The notes under the pieces were generated by a model. It was not told where the DNA came from and made no database searches. It was given only the letters and a program-made list of their open reading frames with translations. From an uncultured Pseudomonadota bacterium (lineage in GTDB: Bacteria > Pseudomonadota > Gammaproteobacteria > Burkholderiales > Thiobacillaceae): a stretch of 64,000 bases of DNA. Below, piece by piece: positions 1-6,770 of the stretch. The stretch lies in NCBI GenBank assembly GCA_903835655.1, contig CAILNT010000086.1, positions 1 through 64,000 on the forward strand. Reading direction: 5' to 3'. Positions within the stretch are counted from its first letter, which is position 1. Each line of letters opens with the position of its first letter. The translations under genes were made by a program, and so were the position numbers.

Positions 1-131
1 CCCCTTGCGGGTGCAGCGGAGTCGTTGGCGGCTCGGCCGCCGTACGAATCCGGCGTACCCCTTGCGGGTGCAGCGGAGTCGTTGGCGGCTCGGCCGCCGT
101 ACGAATCCGGCGTACCCCTTGCGGGTGCAAC
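1..131. repeat. 57-bp tandem repeat with palindromic core (REP-like)
   Basis: Two identical 57-bp units lie at 1-57 and 58-114, and the first 17 bases of a third follow before it diverges. Each unit contains a perfect 6-bp stem with a 3-base loop (GGCGGC-TCG-GCCGCC at 27-41 and again 57 bases on). The array may continue to the left of the window. A diverged copy lies at about 54305-54365 on the other strand, where the stem sequence differs but still pairs. That marks this as a structured dispersed element rather than simple slippage. Confidence 0.85.
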
Positions 132-212
132 GCAGCCAGGCGTCGCCTGCCGTGCAATCGGGTGCGTAGCGGGTTCACCCAAAGGGTGAGCGTGATCGAA
201 GGCGCAAACCTT

Positions 213-268
213 AAAGCTCATGGGGCCTCACAAGGGAAAATGAGCGGTCAACTGAGGATTCAAGGATT
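213..268 (+). repeat. Dispersed leader-like repeat, copy 1
   Basis: About 50 bases here (from CATGGGGCCTCAC to GAGGATTCAAGGAT) nearly match the region just upstream of the glycosyltransferase start at 37524, read on the minus strand there. I count only a few mismatches. No gene follows on the plus strand at this copy. The rest of 132-276 shows no gene. Confidence 0.6.
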
Positions 269-276
269 ATCGGATA

Positions 277-1371
277 TCAGGCTCTCGTTAGCCACAGCGC
301 AAGCGTGAAGCCAAACCACACGAGAGCGATCAGAGCGGGCATGCCGGAACAGCGATAACCCAATAGCGGCAGCAGGGCCGCCGCCAGAAACAGGAGGGCA
401 CGCACGCCGTTCCAACGGGTCAGGCGCTGCCGCGCTTCCCCGTGCCAGGCGCTGCCGTGACCGGGTTCGAGCCAAACCGGCAGCAACTGGCTGGCCGCAC
501 CGCTGAGCAGGGGCATGAGAAAGCCTGGCAGAAACAGGGTGAGTGGCGCGCTACCCGTCAGCGTACCGATCAGCGCGCAGGCATAGCCAGCGCCAGCGGC
601 GGCAAGCAGCGGCGTGGCGCCATGCCAACCCAGAATCCGGTGGCGATACAGTCGCCACCAGGCCAGCCCCATGCGCCCCAACACCCAGGCCCAGAGTGCG
701 CCGCCCAGCCAGGCCAGAGGGGGTAGCCAGGCCTGGCCGATGGCGAGTGCGAGACTGCCGGCCAGCGCCCATTTCAGGTCATCGCGCAAACGCACTGCGG
801 CCAGGGGATCGGGCCGATCGGCCGCGGTCGGCAGCAGAACCTGCAAGGTTCCCACCGCGGTCAAGCCGATAAAGCCATAGAGATTGATATGCAGATGAAA
901 GAGGCGCAACGCCCCATGCCATCGCGGCAGCAGCGGCAATAACGCCGCAGCCGCCAGGCCCAGCGCCAGGCAGGCCATCGCCGCGACATACCAGTCCAGG
1001 CCCGGGTGCGGGCGGCCCAGTGCCCGGCGGGCGCGACGCAGCATCCAGACCACCATCAGGACGGCGACACAAAGGCCCAGCGCCGCCGCCAACATCACCC
1101 AGGCAAAATCCAGTACGCCGGCGAACACCAGCGAGGCCAGCGCCCCGGCCGCGGCCATCAACCAGGGCAGGCGCGCGCTCCAGCGCCCCGGCGCCCGCCC
1201 GCGCGTGAGCACCGGCACGAAATGCTGCATGGCCGCGGTGATCAGCGTCATCACACCCAGGGCGAGAACCCCGTGCGCCCAGAGGGCGGGTGCGACGGCG
1301 ATCACCCTGGGCAGCGACTGTCCGGCGAACAGCGCGATCAGGGTGGCGATGAGGAGGGTGACCAGGACCAT
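277..1371 (-). CDS. Multi-spanning membrane protein, heme-copper oxidase subunit I-like or NnrS-like
   Basis: This 364-residue protein is almost entirely hydrophobic, with roughly ten or more membrane segments. Histidines sit in membrane contexts, for example HGVLALGVMTL near residue 33 and LFHLHINLYGFIGLTA near residue 156. That arrangement recalls single-subunit heme-copper-oxidase-like proteins and the NnrS family, both often found near denitrification or nitric oxide genes. It is the last gene of the minus-strand run that begins with napD and follows moaA by 40 bases. A function in nitrogen oxide stress or heme/copper binding is inferred from composition and context. No full HCO histidine set was verified. 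Confidence 0.55.
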   Translation of the reverse strand: MVLVTLLIATLIALFAGQSLPRVIAVAPALWAHGVLALGVMTLITAAMQHFVPVLTRGRAPGRWSARLPWLMAAAGALASLVFAGVLDFAWVMLAAALGLCVAVLMVVWMLRRARRALGRPHPGLDWYVAAMACLALGLAAAALLPLLPRWHGALRLFHLHINLYGFIGLTAVGTLQVLLPTAADRPDPLAAVRLRDDLKWALAGSLALAIGQAWLPPLAWLGGALWAWVLGRMGLAWWRLYRHRILGWHGATPLLAAAGAGYACALIGTLTGSAPLTLFLPGFLMPLLSGAASQLLPVWLEPGHGSAWHGEARQRLTRWNGVRALLFLAAALLPLLGYRCSGMPALIALVWFGFTLALWLTRA

Positions 1372-1411
1372 GGACTTGGCGCGTGCGTCGATTGCGCTGG
1401 ACGGGGCGGTT

Positions 1412-2392
1412 TCAGCCGCCGGTCATGTTCATGAAGCGGACGAGTTTTTGCGGTTGCTCGCGGAATTCGTGGCGTTCCGGTTTCAGGTCGATGGCGCGGT
1501 GGCAGGCCTCGACCAGGTCGGCGTCGGTGGCACCCGCGCGCATCATCCGGCGGAAATCCATGTGCTCTTCCTGCCCCAGGCACAGATGCAGCACGCCGTC
1601 CGCGGTGAGCCGCACGCGGTTGCAACTGGCGCAGAAATGCTGCGAGATCGGCGTGATGAAGCCGACCGTAAAGCGCCCGTCGGGGGTGCCCAGATAGCGT
1701 GCCGGGCCGCCGCCCGTCATCAGGGTGTCGACCAGGGAGAAGCGTTGGCGCAGTCCATGGATCACCGGTTGCAGGTCGACGTAGCCCATGCGCCTGGCGG
1801 TCTCGCCCATGGGCATCAGCTCGATCAGGCGCAGGACGAAGCCGCGTTCCATGCAGAAGGCGACCATGGCGTCGATCTCGTCGACGTTTTCCTGCATCAC
1901 CACCATGTTGACCTTGATCGGCGCGAAGCCGACCTGGCGCGCGGCTTCCAGGCCCGCCAGCACCTGTTCCAGGACCGGGCTACCGTTGATCTTCGCCACC
2001 CGCTCAGGGCGCAGGGAGTCGAGGCTGATATTCAGCCGGCGGACGCCGGCGCGCTTGAGATCGCCCGCCATCCGCGCCAGTTGCGTGGCATTGCTGGACA
2101 AGGACAGATCCTCGATGCCGGGCAGGGTGGTAATGCGCGCGCACAGTTCGGGCAGCTTGCCGCGCAACAGCGGCTCGCCACCGGTCAGGCGGACGCGTTT
2201 GAGCCCCAGTCCGGCGAACAGGCCGAGCAGGCGTTCCAACTCGGTGAACGTCAACCAGTGTTCCGGTTCCTCGAAATTCTTGAAGCCTTTGGGGATGCAA
2301 TAGGCGCAACGCAGGTCGCAGCGATCCGTGACGGAAAGCCGCAGGTATTCGATGCTGCGGCCGAAGCGATCGACGAGCGAATTCGCGTTCAT
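1412..2392 (-). CDS. moaA: GTP 3',8-cyclase, molybdenum cofactor biosynthesis protein A
   Basis: This radical SAM enzyme performs the first step of molybdopterin synthesis, converting GTP to 3',8-cyclo-GTP. The 326-residue length is normal. The radical SAM cluster motif CDLRCAYC is at about residues 26-33, followed by the TGGEPLLR motif. The C-terminal second iron-sulfur cluster region CASCNRVRLTADG is present, and the protein ends in the double glycine (MTGG) needed by this family. It sits downstream of napDAGHB, whose NapA needs molybdenum cofactor, so linked expression is plausible. It lies 7 bases after the TPR gene stop. Confidence 0.95.
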   Translation of the reverse strand: MNANSLVDRFGRSIEYLRLSVTDRCDLRCAYCIPKGFKNFEEPEHWLTFTELERLLGLFAGLGLKRVRLTGGEPLLRGKLPELCARITTLPGIEDLSLSSNATQLARMAGDLKRAGVRRLNISLDSLRPERVAKINGSPVLEQVLAGLEAARQVGFAPIKVNMVVMQENVDEIDAMVAFCMERGFVLRLIELMPMGETARRMGYVDLQPVIHGLRQRFSLVDTLMTGGGPARYLGTPDGRFTVGFITPISQHFCASCNRVRLTADGVLHLCLGQEEHMDFRRMMRAGATDADLVEACHRAIDLKPERHEFREQPQKLVRFMNMTGG

Positions 2393-2399
2393 GGCGTGG

Positions 2400-2837
2400 C
2401 TACTTCGTCGCCTCGTCGATCTTCGCCAGGATCGGCACGAGCTGCGCCCGGCGGCCGGGTTCGAGCCGCATCGCTTCCTCGAAGGCCGCGTGGGTCAGTG
2501 ACTTTTCGCCGCCGTGCAGGTAGGCAATGCCCATGCCGATGAAAGCCTTCGCATTGTTCGGGTCGAGGGCGATGGCCTGCTGGTAGAGAGCGATGGCGGC
2601 GGTGAAGTTGTTCTGGGCGATATTGACGCCTGCCAGCCTCATGTGTGCGTCCACGGAGCGTGGGTCGGCCTTGAGGGCGGCGACGAAGGCCTGCTGCGCC
2701 GGTTCGAGTTTGCCCTGTTGCAACAGAAGCGTGCCGCGGGCGATCAGCTCGGTCGCGTTATCTGGGGTCGCAGCCAGCGCGGGTTGGAGGCCGAGCGTAC
2801 AAAACAGTGCAAGCAGCGGAAAGAGTCCAGGTTTCAT
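2400..2837 (-). CDS. Secreted TPR-repeat protein
   Basis: The protein has 145 residues with a signal peptide (MKPGLFPLLALFCTLGLQPA then ALA) and about three tetratricopeptide repeats covering the rest, such as the NNAKAFIGMGIAYLHGGEK stretch. TPR proteins are protein-protein scaffolds. In a nap/cytochrome c neighbourhood a periplasmic TPR protein could assist cytochrome assembly, like the TPR part of NrfG or CcmH, but nothing here proves it. It lies between the octaheme cytochrome gene and moaA on the same strand. Confidence 0.75.
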   Translation of the reverse strand: MKPGLFPLLALFCTLGLQPALAATPDNATELIARGTLLLQQGKLEPAQQAFVAALKADPRSVDAHMRLAGVNIAQNNFTAAIALYQQAIALDPNNAKAFIGMGIAYLHGGEKSLTHAAFEEAMRLEPGRRAQLVPILAKIDEATK

Positions 2838-2862
2838 GCGGGTTCCAGTCGAGTTGCGAACG

Positions 2863-2888
2863 TGGCCCCCCCTTGCGGGAGGGCCACG
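2863..2888 (-). terminator. Strong hairpin after the octaheme cytochrome gene
   Basis: An 11-bp stem (GTGGCCCCCCC at 2863-2873 and GGGAGGGCCAC at 2878-2888, one G-T pair) encloses a 4-base TTGC loop. It starts 12 bases after the cytochrome stop codon. There is no run of T after it, so it may be an mRNA-stabilising or partial attenuation structure rather than a full terminator. Confidence 0.5.
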
Positions 2889-2899
2889 AAATACCTTGC

Positions 2900-4372
2900 T
2901 TACTTCAGGGCGCCCTTGCCGTAGCGCTCTTCGTAGCCTTTGCGCACCTTCTCGATGGCATCCTTGGAGAGGCCATTGAAGTACCAGTCATGGCCGTCGA
3001 TGGGCTTGAAGTACTTGGCGAGCAGTTCATCGGCGAACTTCTCGTTGCCGTCCTTCTTGCGCACCACTTCGCGCATCTCCGGAATCCACTTGAAATAGGT
3101 GTCCTGGGCGACCACATAGATGCCGTTCCACCAGGTGTAGTCCGGGCCCATCATGGCGGCGCCATGGCGAGCGCGGCGGCCTTGATGGTGCCAGATTTCC
3201 CACCAGGTCCACTCGATCTTGTCGTCGAAGGGGGCTGCGGTGATGTAGCCGCCCTTGACCAGTTCACCCATCATGGAAGAGAGGGGTTTGGCGAACTTGT
3301 CGTTGTAGAGGTCCACGACGTCATCGAACTGCTTGTAGTGGCCCAGCACCTGACGATCGGTGTGGCAGGCCGAGCAGACGTCCTTCATCTTGTCGCGGCG
3401 CTGCTCCCAGGTCAGGATGGATTTGACCTTGGAGCCTTTCACCTCGTCGCCGATCTTGGGCAGGGGCTGATTGGCGGGCTGGTCGAATTCGTCGCCGCTT
3501 TCCAGGCGAACCATGTTGAGCTTGCTGGAGACGGCCGGCCTCAGTGTCCAGGAGATACGCTCGCCGACATCGTGGGTAACGGCCTGTTCACGCGTGGCAC
3601 CCATGTGACAGGTGGCGCAGGTGGGCGCTGCCGAATAGTCCCGGCCGACGACCCAATGCTTGGATTCCATGTTCATTTCCTTCTCGAAGGACTTGAACAG
3701 GATGCCGTGCTTGGACTCCTCGTAGATCTCTTTCTGCGGGTGATCCGGCCCCAGATGGCATCTGCCGCAGGTGTCGGGCTGACGCGCTTGCGCCGCGGAG
3801 AAGCGGTGTCTTGCGTGGCAGGAGGAGCAGGAACCGCGACTGCCGTCCAGGTTGTGGCGGCCGATGCCGGTGTTGGGCCAGGTCAGGGGCGTGGGCATGC
3901 CTTTCGCGTCGACTTCCACGTTCGAACCGTGGCACTGACGACAGCCGGCGTTGACGGCTTGCGGTCCGCCGATCACTTCGCCCATCAGGTTGTCCAGGGA
4001 ATTCAGGATGTCGCCGGCCTTGGCATGGTGCGAACGCTGTTGCTGGGCCACTTCCTTCTCGTGGCAGGCGGCGCAGTCCTTGGGCGTGACGATGGTGTGG
4101 ATCGTGACCTTGTGGTGCAGGTAAGCGCCTTTTTCACCGGCCTGGGCCTTGTGGCAATCGAGGCAATCCACGTCCTTGCCGGCGTGCGCGCTCTTCTTCC
4201 ACTCGGACACCAGGCCCGGTGTCTCATCCATGTGGCATTTGACGCATTTCTGCCCCGTAGCCATCTCTTCAGCCGACTTGCTCGGCGCGGCATCCGCCGT
4301 GTTCAGCATGAACACCGCACATGCGAGGATGCCCATGATCCTCGGTAGTAGTCTGGGTAGTAATCGCTTCAT
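2900..4372 (-). CDS. Octaheme hydroxylamine oxidoreductase-like cytochrome c
   Basis: This is a periplasmic multiheme cytochrome of 490 residues with a signal peptide ending near residue 29 (NTADAA). Eight CXXCH heme motifs are at about residues 43, 70, 100, 144, 182, 202, 252 and 333. The spacing and the C-terminal GRRARHGAAMMGPDYTWWNG block fit the HAO/epsilon-HAO octaheme family, not the tetra- or pentaheme NrfA family. The start at 4372 is chosen because AAGGAG lies 7 bases upstream and the signal peptide begins there. Family members either oxidise hydroxylamine or reduce nitrite, nitric oxide or hydroxylamine. Its place downstream of napB, with an FNR/DNR-type site upstream, favours a reductive or detoxifying role, which is an inference. 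Confidence 0.88.
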   Translation of the reverse strand: MKRLLPRLLPRIMGILACAVFMLNTADAAPSKSAEEMATGQKCVKCHMDETPGLVSEWKKSAHAGKDVDCLDCHKAQAGEKGAYLHHKVTIHTIVTPKDCAACHEKEVAQQQRSHHAKAGDILNSLDNLMGEVIGGPQAVNAGCRQCHGSNVEVDAKGMPTPLTWPNTGIGRHNLDGSRGSCSSCHARHRFSAAQARQPDTCGRCHLGPDHPQKEIYEESKHGILFKSFEKEMNMESKHWVVGRDYSAAPTCATCHMGATREQAVTHDVGERISWTLRPAVSSKLNMVRLESGDEFDQPANQPLPKIGDEVKGSKVKSILTWEQRRDKMKDVCSACHTDRQVLGHYKQFDDVVDLYNDKFAKPLSSMMGELVKGGYITAAPFDDKIEWTWWEIWHHQGRRARHGAAMMGPDYTWWNGIYVVAQDTYFKWIPEMREVVRKKDGNEKFADELLAKYFKPIDGHDWYFNGLSKDAIEKVRKGYEERYGKGALK

Positions 4373-4500
4373 CTCAGGTCTCCTTGACTTATAAAAACAT
4401 AACCGCACATTGCCAGCCACCTCGTTTCCGACCGTAGCGGACTTCCCCTCCACGATCGGCGCTTGGGGCGTATGGTAGGACCGGGCTTGCGCGGGCTTCC

Positions 4501-4514
4501 TTGACAATCATCAA
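4501..4514. promoter_or_regulatory. FNR/DNR-type binding site upstream of octaheme cytochrome
   Basis: TTGACAATCATCAA matches the CRP/FNR superfamily pattern TTGAY-N4-RTCAA with one half-site change. It lies about 130 bases upstream of the octaheme cytochrome start, between that gene and napB. A second site of the same kind precedes napD. Confidence 0.65.
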
Positions 4515-4554
4515 GACCGCTGAAGGTCCACCCGCACCGGGGTTTCGGGCGGGA

Positions 4555-5025
4555 TTACTTCGCCTTTCTGAAAGTGCTCTTTACCAGCAGATCCACCTTG
4601 GCTTGCGGACGGTGGCACTGGATGCAATTCCAGCGGCCCATGTAGAGTTCGCCTTTCTTGACGTCGACATAATGGCTAGCGGGGGAAGGGATAGGCATGC
4701 CCGGACTGAGTTTCTGGCCGATCAGATCCGGCAACACATGGCAGTCGCGGCACAAGTTGGTATCGCGCGTGATGGGCACCATGTCCTTGATGGTGTGCGG
4801 GATCATGGGCGGCGCGGAGTAGTAGGACTTGGCGATGCGCTTGTTGCTGCCGGGGTCGCCGCCACCATATTCGGCCATGACGGGTGCATCGGGAATGTCG
4901 TAGACGCTGGTCTTGGACAGGCCAAGCGAGTCATCGGGTATGGCTTGATCCTGAACCGCAAACGCAGGCAGGGACACAGCCATGGCCAGGACGACACTCA
5001 ATGTCTTCCACGCGGGTTTGCTCAT
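4555..5025 (-). CDS. napB: Periplasmic nitrate reductase diheme cytochrome c subunit
   Basis: NapB passes electrons to NapA in the periplasm. The protein has 156 residues with a signal peptide ending at SLPAFA. Two heme motifs, CRDCH (about residue 92) and CIQCH (about 135), carry the usual NapB surroundings, including the MIPHTI segment that supplies a distal histidine. The start codon overlaps the napH stop by 4 bases, which indicates translational coupling in napGHB. Confidence 0.96.
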   Translation of the reverse strand: MSKPAWKTLSVVLAMAVSLPAFAVQDQAIPDDSLGLSKTSVYDIPDAPVMAEYGGGDPGSNKRIAKSYYSAPPMIPHTIKDMVPITRDTNLCRDCHVLPDLIGQKLSPGMPIPSPASHYVDVKKGELYMGRWNCIQCHRPQAKVDLLVKSTFRKAK

Positions 5026-5933
5026 CTCGTACTCCTTTGAAAGGCATCCGCCTGTGAATTATGGCCGCGGATCATGGGTTTGAAATCGAACTTCAGACTG
5101 CCTTCTGGGCAGATCGGCGTACAGCGACCGCAATTGCTGCATTCGCCGGAATACACATAACCGCGTTCTTCCAGCTTCTTCAGGTTGAGTACCTGAGGCT
5201 CCGGGCAGACCCTGGCGCACTCGCCGCAGTGGGTGCAGGTATTCTTGTCGAAGCGCACCCGGACCTGGCCAACCCGGCCGATCAGGCTGTAAAACGCACC
5301 CAGCGGGCAGAGATGGCCACACCAGCCATTCTTCAGGATCAGCAGATCGAACAGAAAGATCGCCAACAGGGAAGTGAAGCCCATCCCCAAACCGAAGACG
5401 ATCTCGCGGTGTGCCATGCCGATCGGACTCACCCACTCGAACGCGGCCAGGCCGGAGAGGATGGTGATGACCAGGGTCGCGGCCAGGATGAAATAGCGCA
5501 GTGAGCGTGGCAACTGGAAGATCGCCTGGATACCCAACTGCTTGCGCAACCAGCCGGCCGCATCTGTGACCACGTTCACCGGGCAAGCCCAGGCACAGAA
5601 CACGCGCCCGCCCAGGAGCAGGTAGACACCCAGGACGATGCCGGCGCCGATCAGACTCTCCTGTTTCAGCACATGGCCGGTCAGAAATATCTGCAAGGCA
5701 GCGAAAGGATCGGTCAGTGGGATCAGTCCGGCGAAGGTCGATGCGGACAGATTGCCGGACAGCAGCGGCACTTTCCTACCCATGCTCCAACCCCAGTGTG
5801 CCGTGCCGAAAAACAGCAGGAGGATGCCGAACTGGCTGATGCGCCGCAGGACGATATAGCGCCAGGCCCAGAAACGTGCCACCAGCGTGCGCCGCTGGAG
5901 TTTTTCCACGGAGGCTTGGGCTGCTTGGCTCAC
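5022..5933 (-). CDS. napH: Membrane quinol oxidase/ferredoxin-type protein NapH
   Basis: NapH, with NapG, carries electrons from the quinol pool toward periplasmic NapB/NapA. The 303-residue protein has about four or five membrane helices. It contains two conserved CX3CP motifs (CAWACP at about residue 115 and CGHLCP at about 205) and two C-terminal 4Fe-4S ferredoxin motifs (CTHCGECARVCP and CSNCGRCTPICP). It overlaps napG and napB by 4 bases each. No napC is seen, so NapGH is the likely quinol route. Confidence 0.95.
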   Translation of the reverse strand: MSQAAQASVEKLQRRTLVARFWAWRYIVLRRISQFGILLLFFGTAHWGWSMGRKVPLLSGNLSASTFAGLIPLTDPFAALQIFLTGHVLKQESLIGAGIVLGVYLLLGGRVFCAWACPVNVVTDAAGWLRKQLGIQAIFQLPRSLRYFILAATLVITILSGLAAFEWVSPIGMAHREIVFGLGMGFTSLLAIFLFDLLILKNGWCGHLCPLGAFYSLIGRVGQVRVRFDKNTCTHCGECARVCPEPQVLNLKKLEERGYVYSGECSNCGRCTPICPEGSLKFDFKPMIRGHNSQADAFQRSTR

Positions 5934-6691
5934 AAGCCACCTTCATTGAGGTAGTCCATGCCAGGCGCCTTCTTGGGAACGGGGGCGTCTGCCACCGCGG
6001 GGGCCGCGGGCGGTTTGAAATCCTTGGTGACTTCGGTGTCGAAGGTCCAGCCGAGACGGTAGTGCTCGCCGATCTTCCCCTGCACCAGTTTGTGCGGCAG
6101 TATGCGGATCGCGGCCACTTCGGTGGGACAGGCATGTTCGCAGATGCCGCAACCGGTGCAGGCATCGGAATGCACCAGGGGCACGAACATGGCATGCTTG
6201 GAAATCTGCCGGGGGTGGGCCTCGAGCGTGATCGCCCGGCCCTTGATCGGGCATACACGATGGCAGATCTCGCAGCGTAAGCCCTTCCAGGACAGGCAAT
6301 TCTCGATATCGATCACTGCCAGGCCCATGCGCGCATCCTCGATGCGTTCGAGCCTGGGCGACAAGGCACCGGTGGGGCAGACCTTCATGCAGGGGATGTC
6401 CGGACACATGACACAAGCACCCGTGCGCGGCTCGTAGTACGGCATGCCGATGGGCAGACTGCCGCCGGCCTGCTGCAACTTGAGGATGTGCGGCGGGCAA
6501 GCGTTCACGCACTGCCCGCATTTGATGCAGACCGCGTTGAAATCATCCTCGGCCAGGGCGCCGGGTGGGCGCAAGGCATAGGGCGCGGCCCGCGCCTCAT
6601 TGCGCAGGATATAGCCCCACAACAGGCCACCGGTGCCCGCGAGCGCAGCCCCCTGCGCCAACTTGACCAAAAATTCGCGTCGGACGTTCAT
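5930..6691 (-). CDS. napG: Tat-exported ferredoxin-type protein NapG
   Basis: This periplasmic iron-sulfur protein works with NapH. The 253-residue protein starts with a Tat-type signal (RREFL at about residue 4). It carries four 4Fe-4S clusters' worth of cysteine motifs: CIKCGQCVNACP, CVMCPDIPCMKVCP, CEICHRVCP and CTGCGICEHACP. The last about 50 residues are proline/alanine-rich and variable. It is separated from napA by 79 bases that contain an inverted repeat, and it overlaps napH by 4 bases. Confidence 0.95.
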   Translation of the reverse strand: MNVRREFLVKLAQGAALAGTGGLLWGYILRNEARAAPYALRPPGALAEDDFNAVCIKCGQCVNACPPHILKLQQAGGSLPIGMPYYEPRTGACVMCPDIPCMKVCPTGALSPRLERIEDARMGLAVIDIENCLSWKGLRCEICHRVCPIKGRAITLEAHPRQISKHAMFVPLVHSDACTGCGICEHACPTEVAAIRILPHKLVQGKIGEHYRLGWTFDTEVTKDFKPPAAPAVADAPVPKKAPGMDYLNEGGL

Positions 6692-6701
6692 GGTTTACGT
6701 T

Positions 6702-6758
6702 GGTTCAAGGCGCAAGATACAAGGGCAATCCCTGGCGGGTTTCCTTGCATCTTGAACC
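6702..6758 (-). promoter_or_regulatory. Inverted repeat between napA and napG
   Basis: GGTTCAAG...CAAGG at 6702-6724 can pair with CCTTGCATCTTGAACC at 6743-6758, with a bulge of six or seven bases on one arm. It fills most of the napA-napG gap. Such structures often separate differently expressed cistrons by stabilising or processing the mRNA. That role is an inference. Confidence 0.45.
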
Positions 6759-6770
6759 TCGCATCTGATG

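Noticed and set aside
2807-4348. Long plus-strand frames opposite cytochrome, napA, metH and RND genes
   Set aside because: These are antisense shadows caused by high GC at third codon positions. Their translations are rich in His/Gly/Arg and match no family, while the opposite strand encodes clear proteins.
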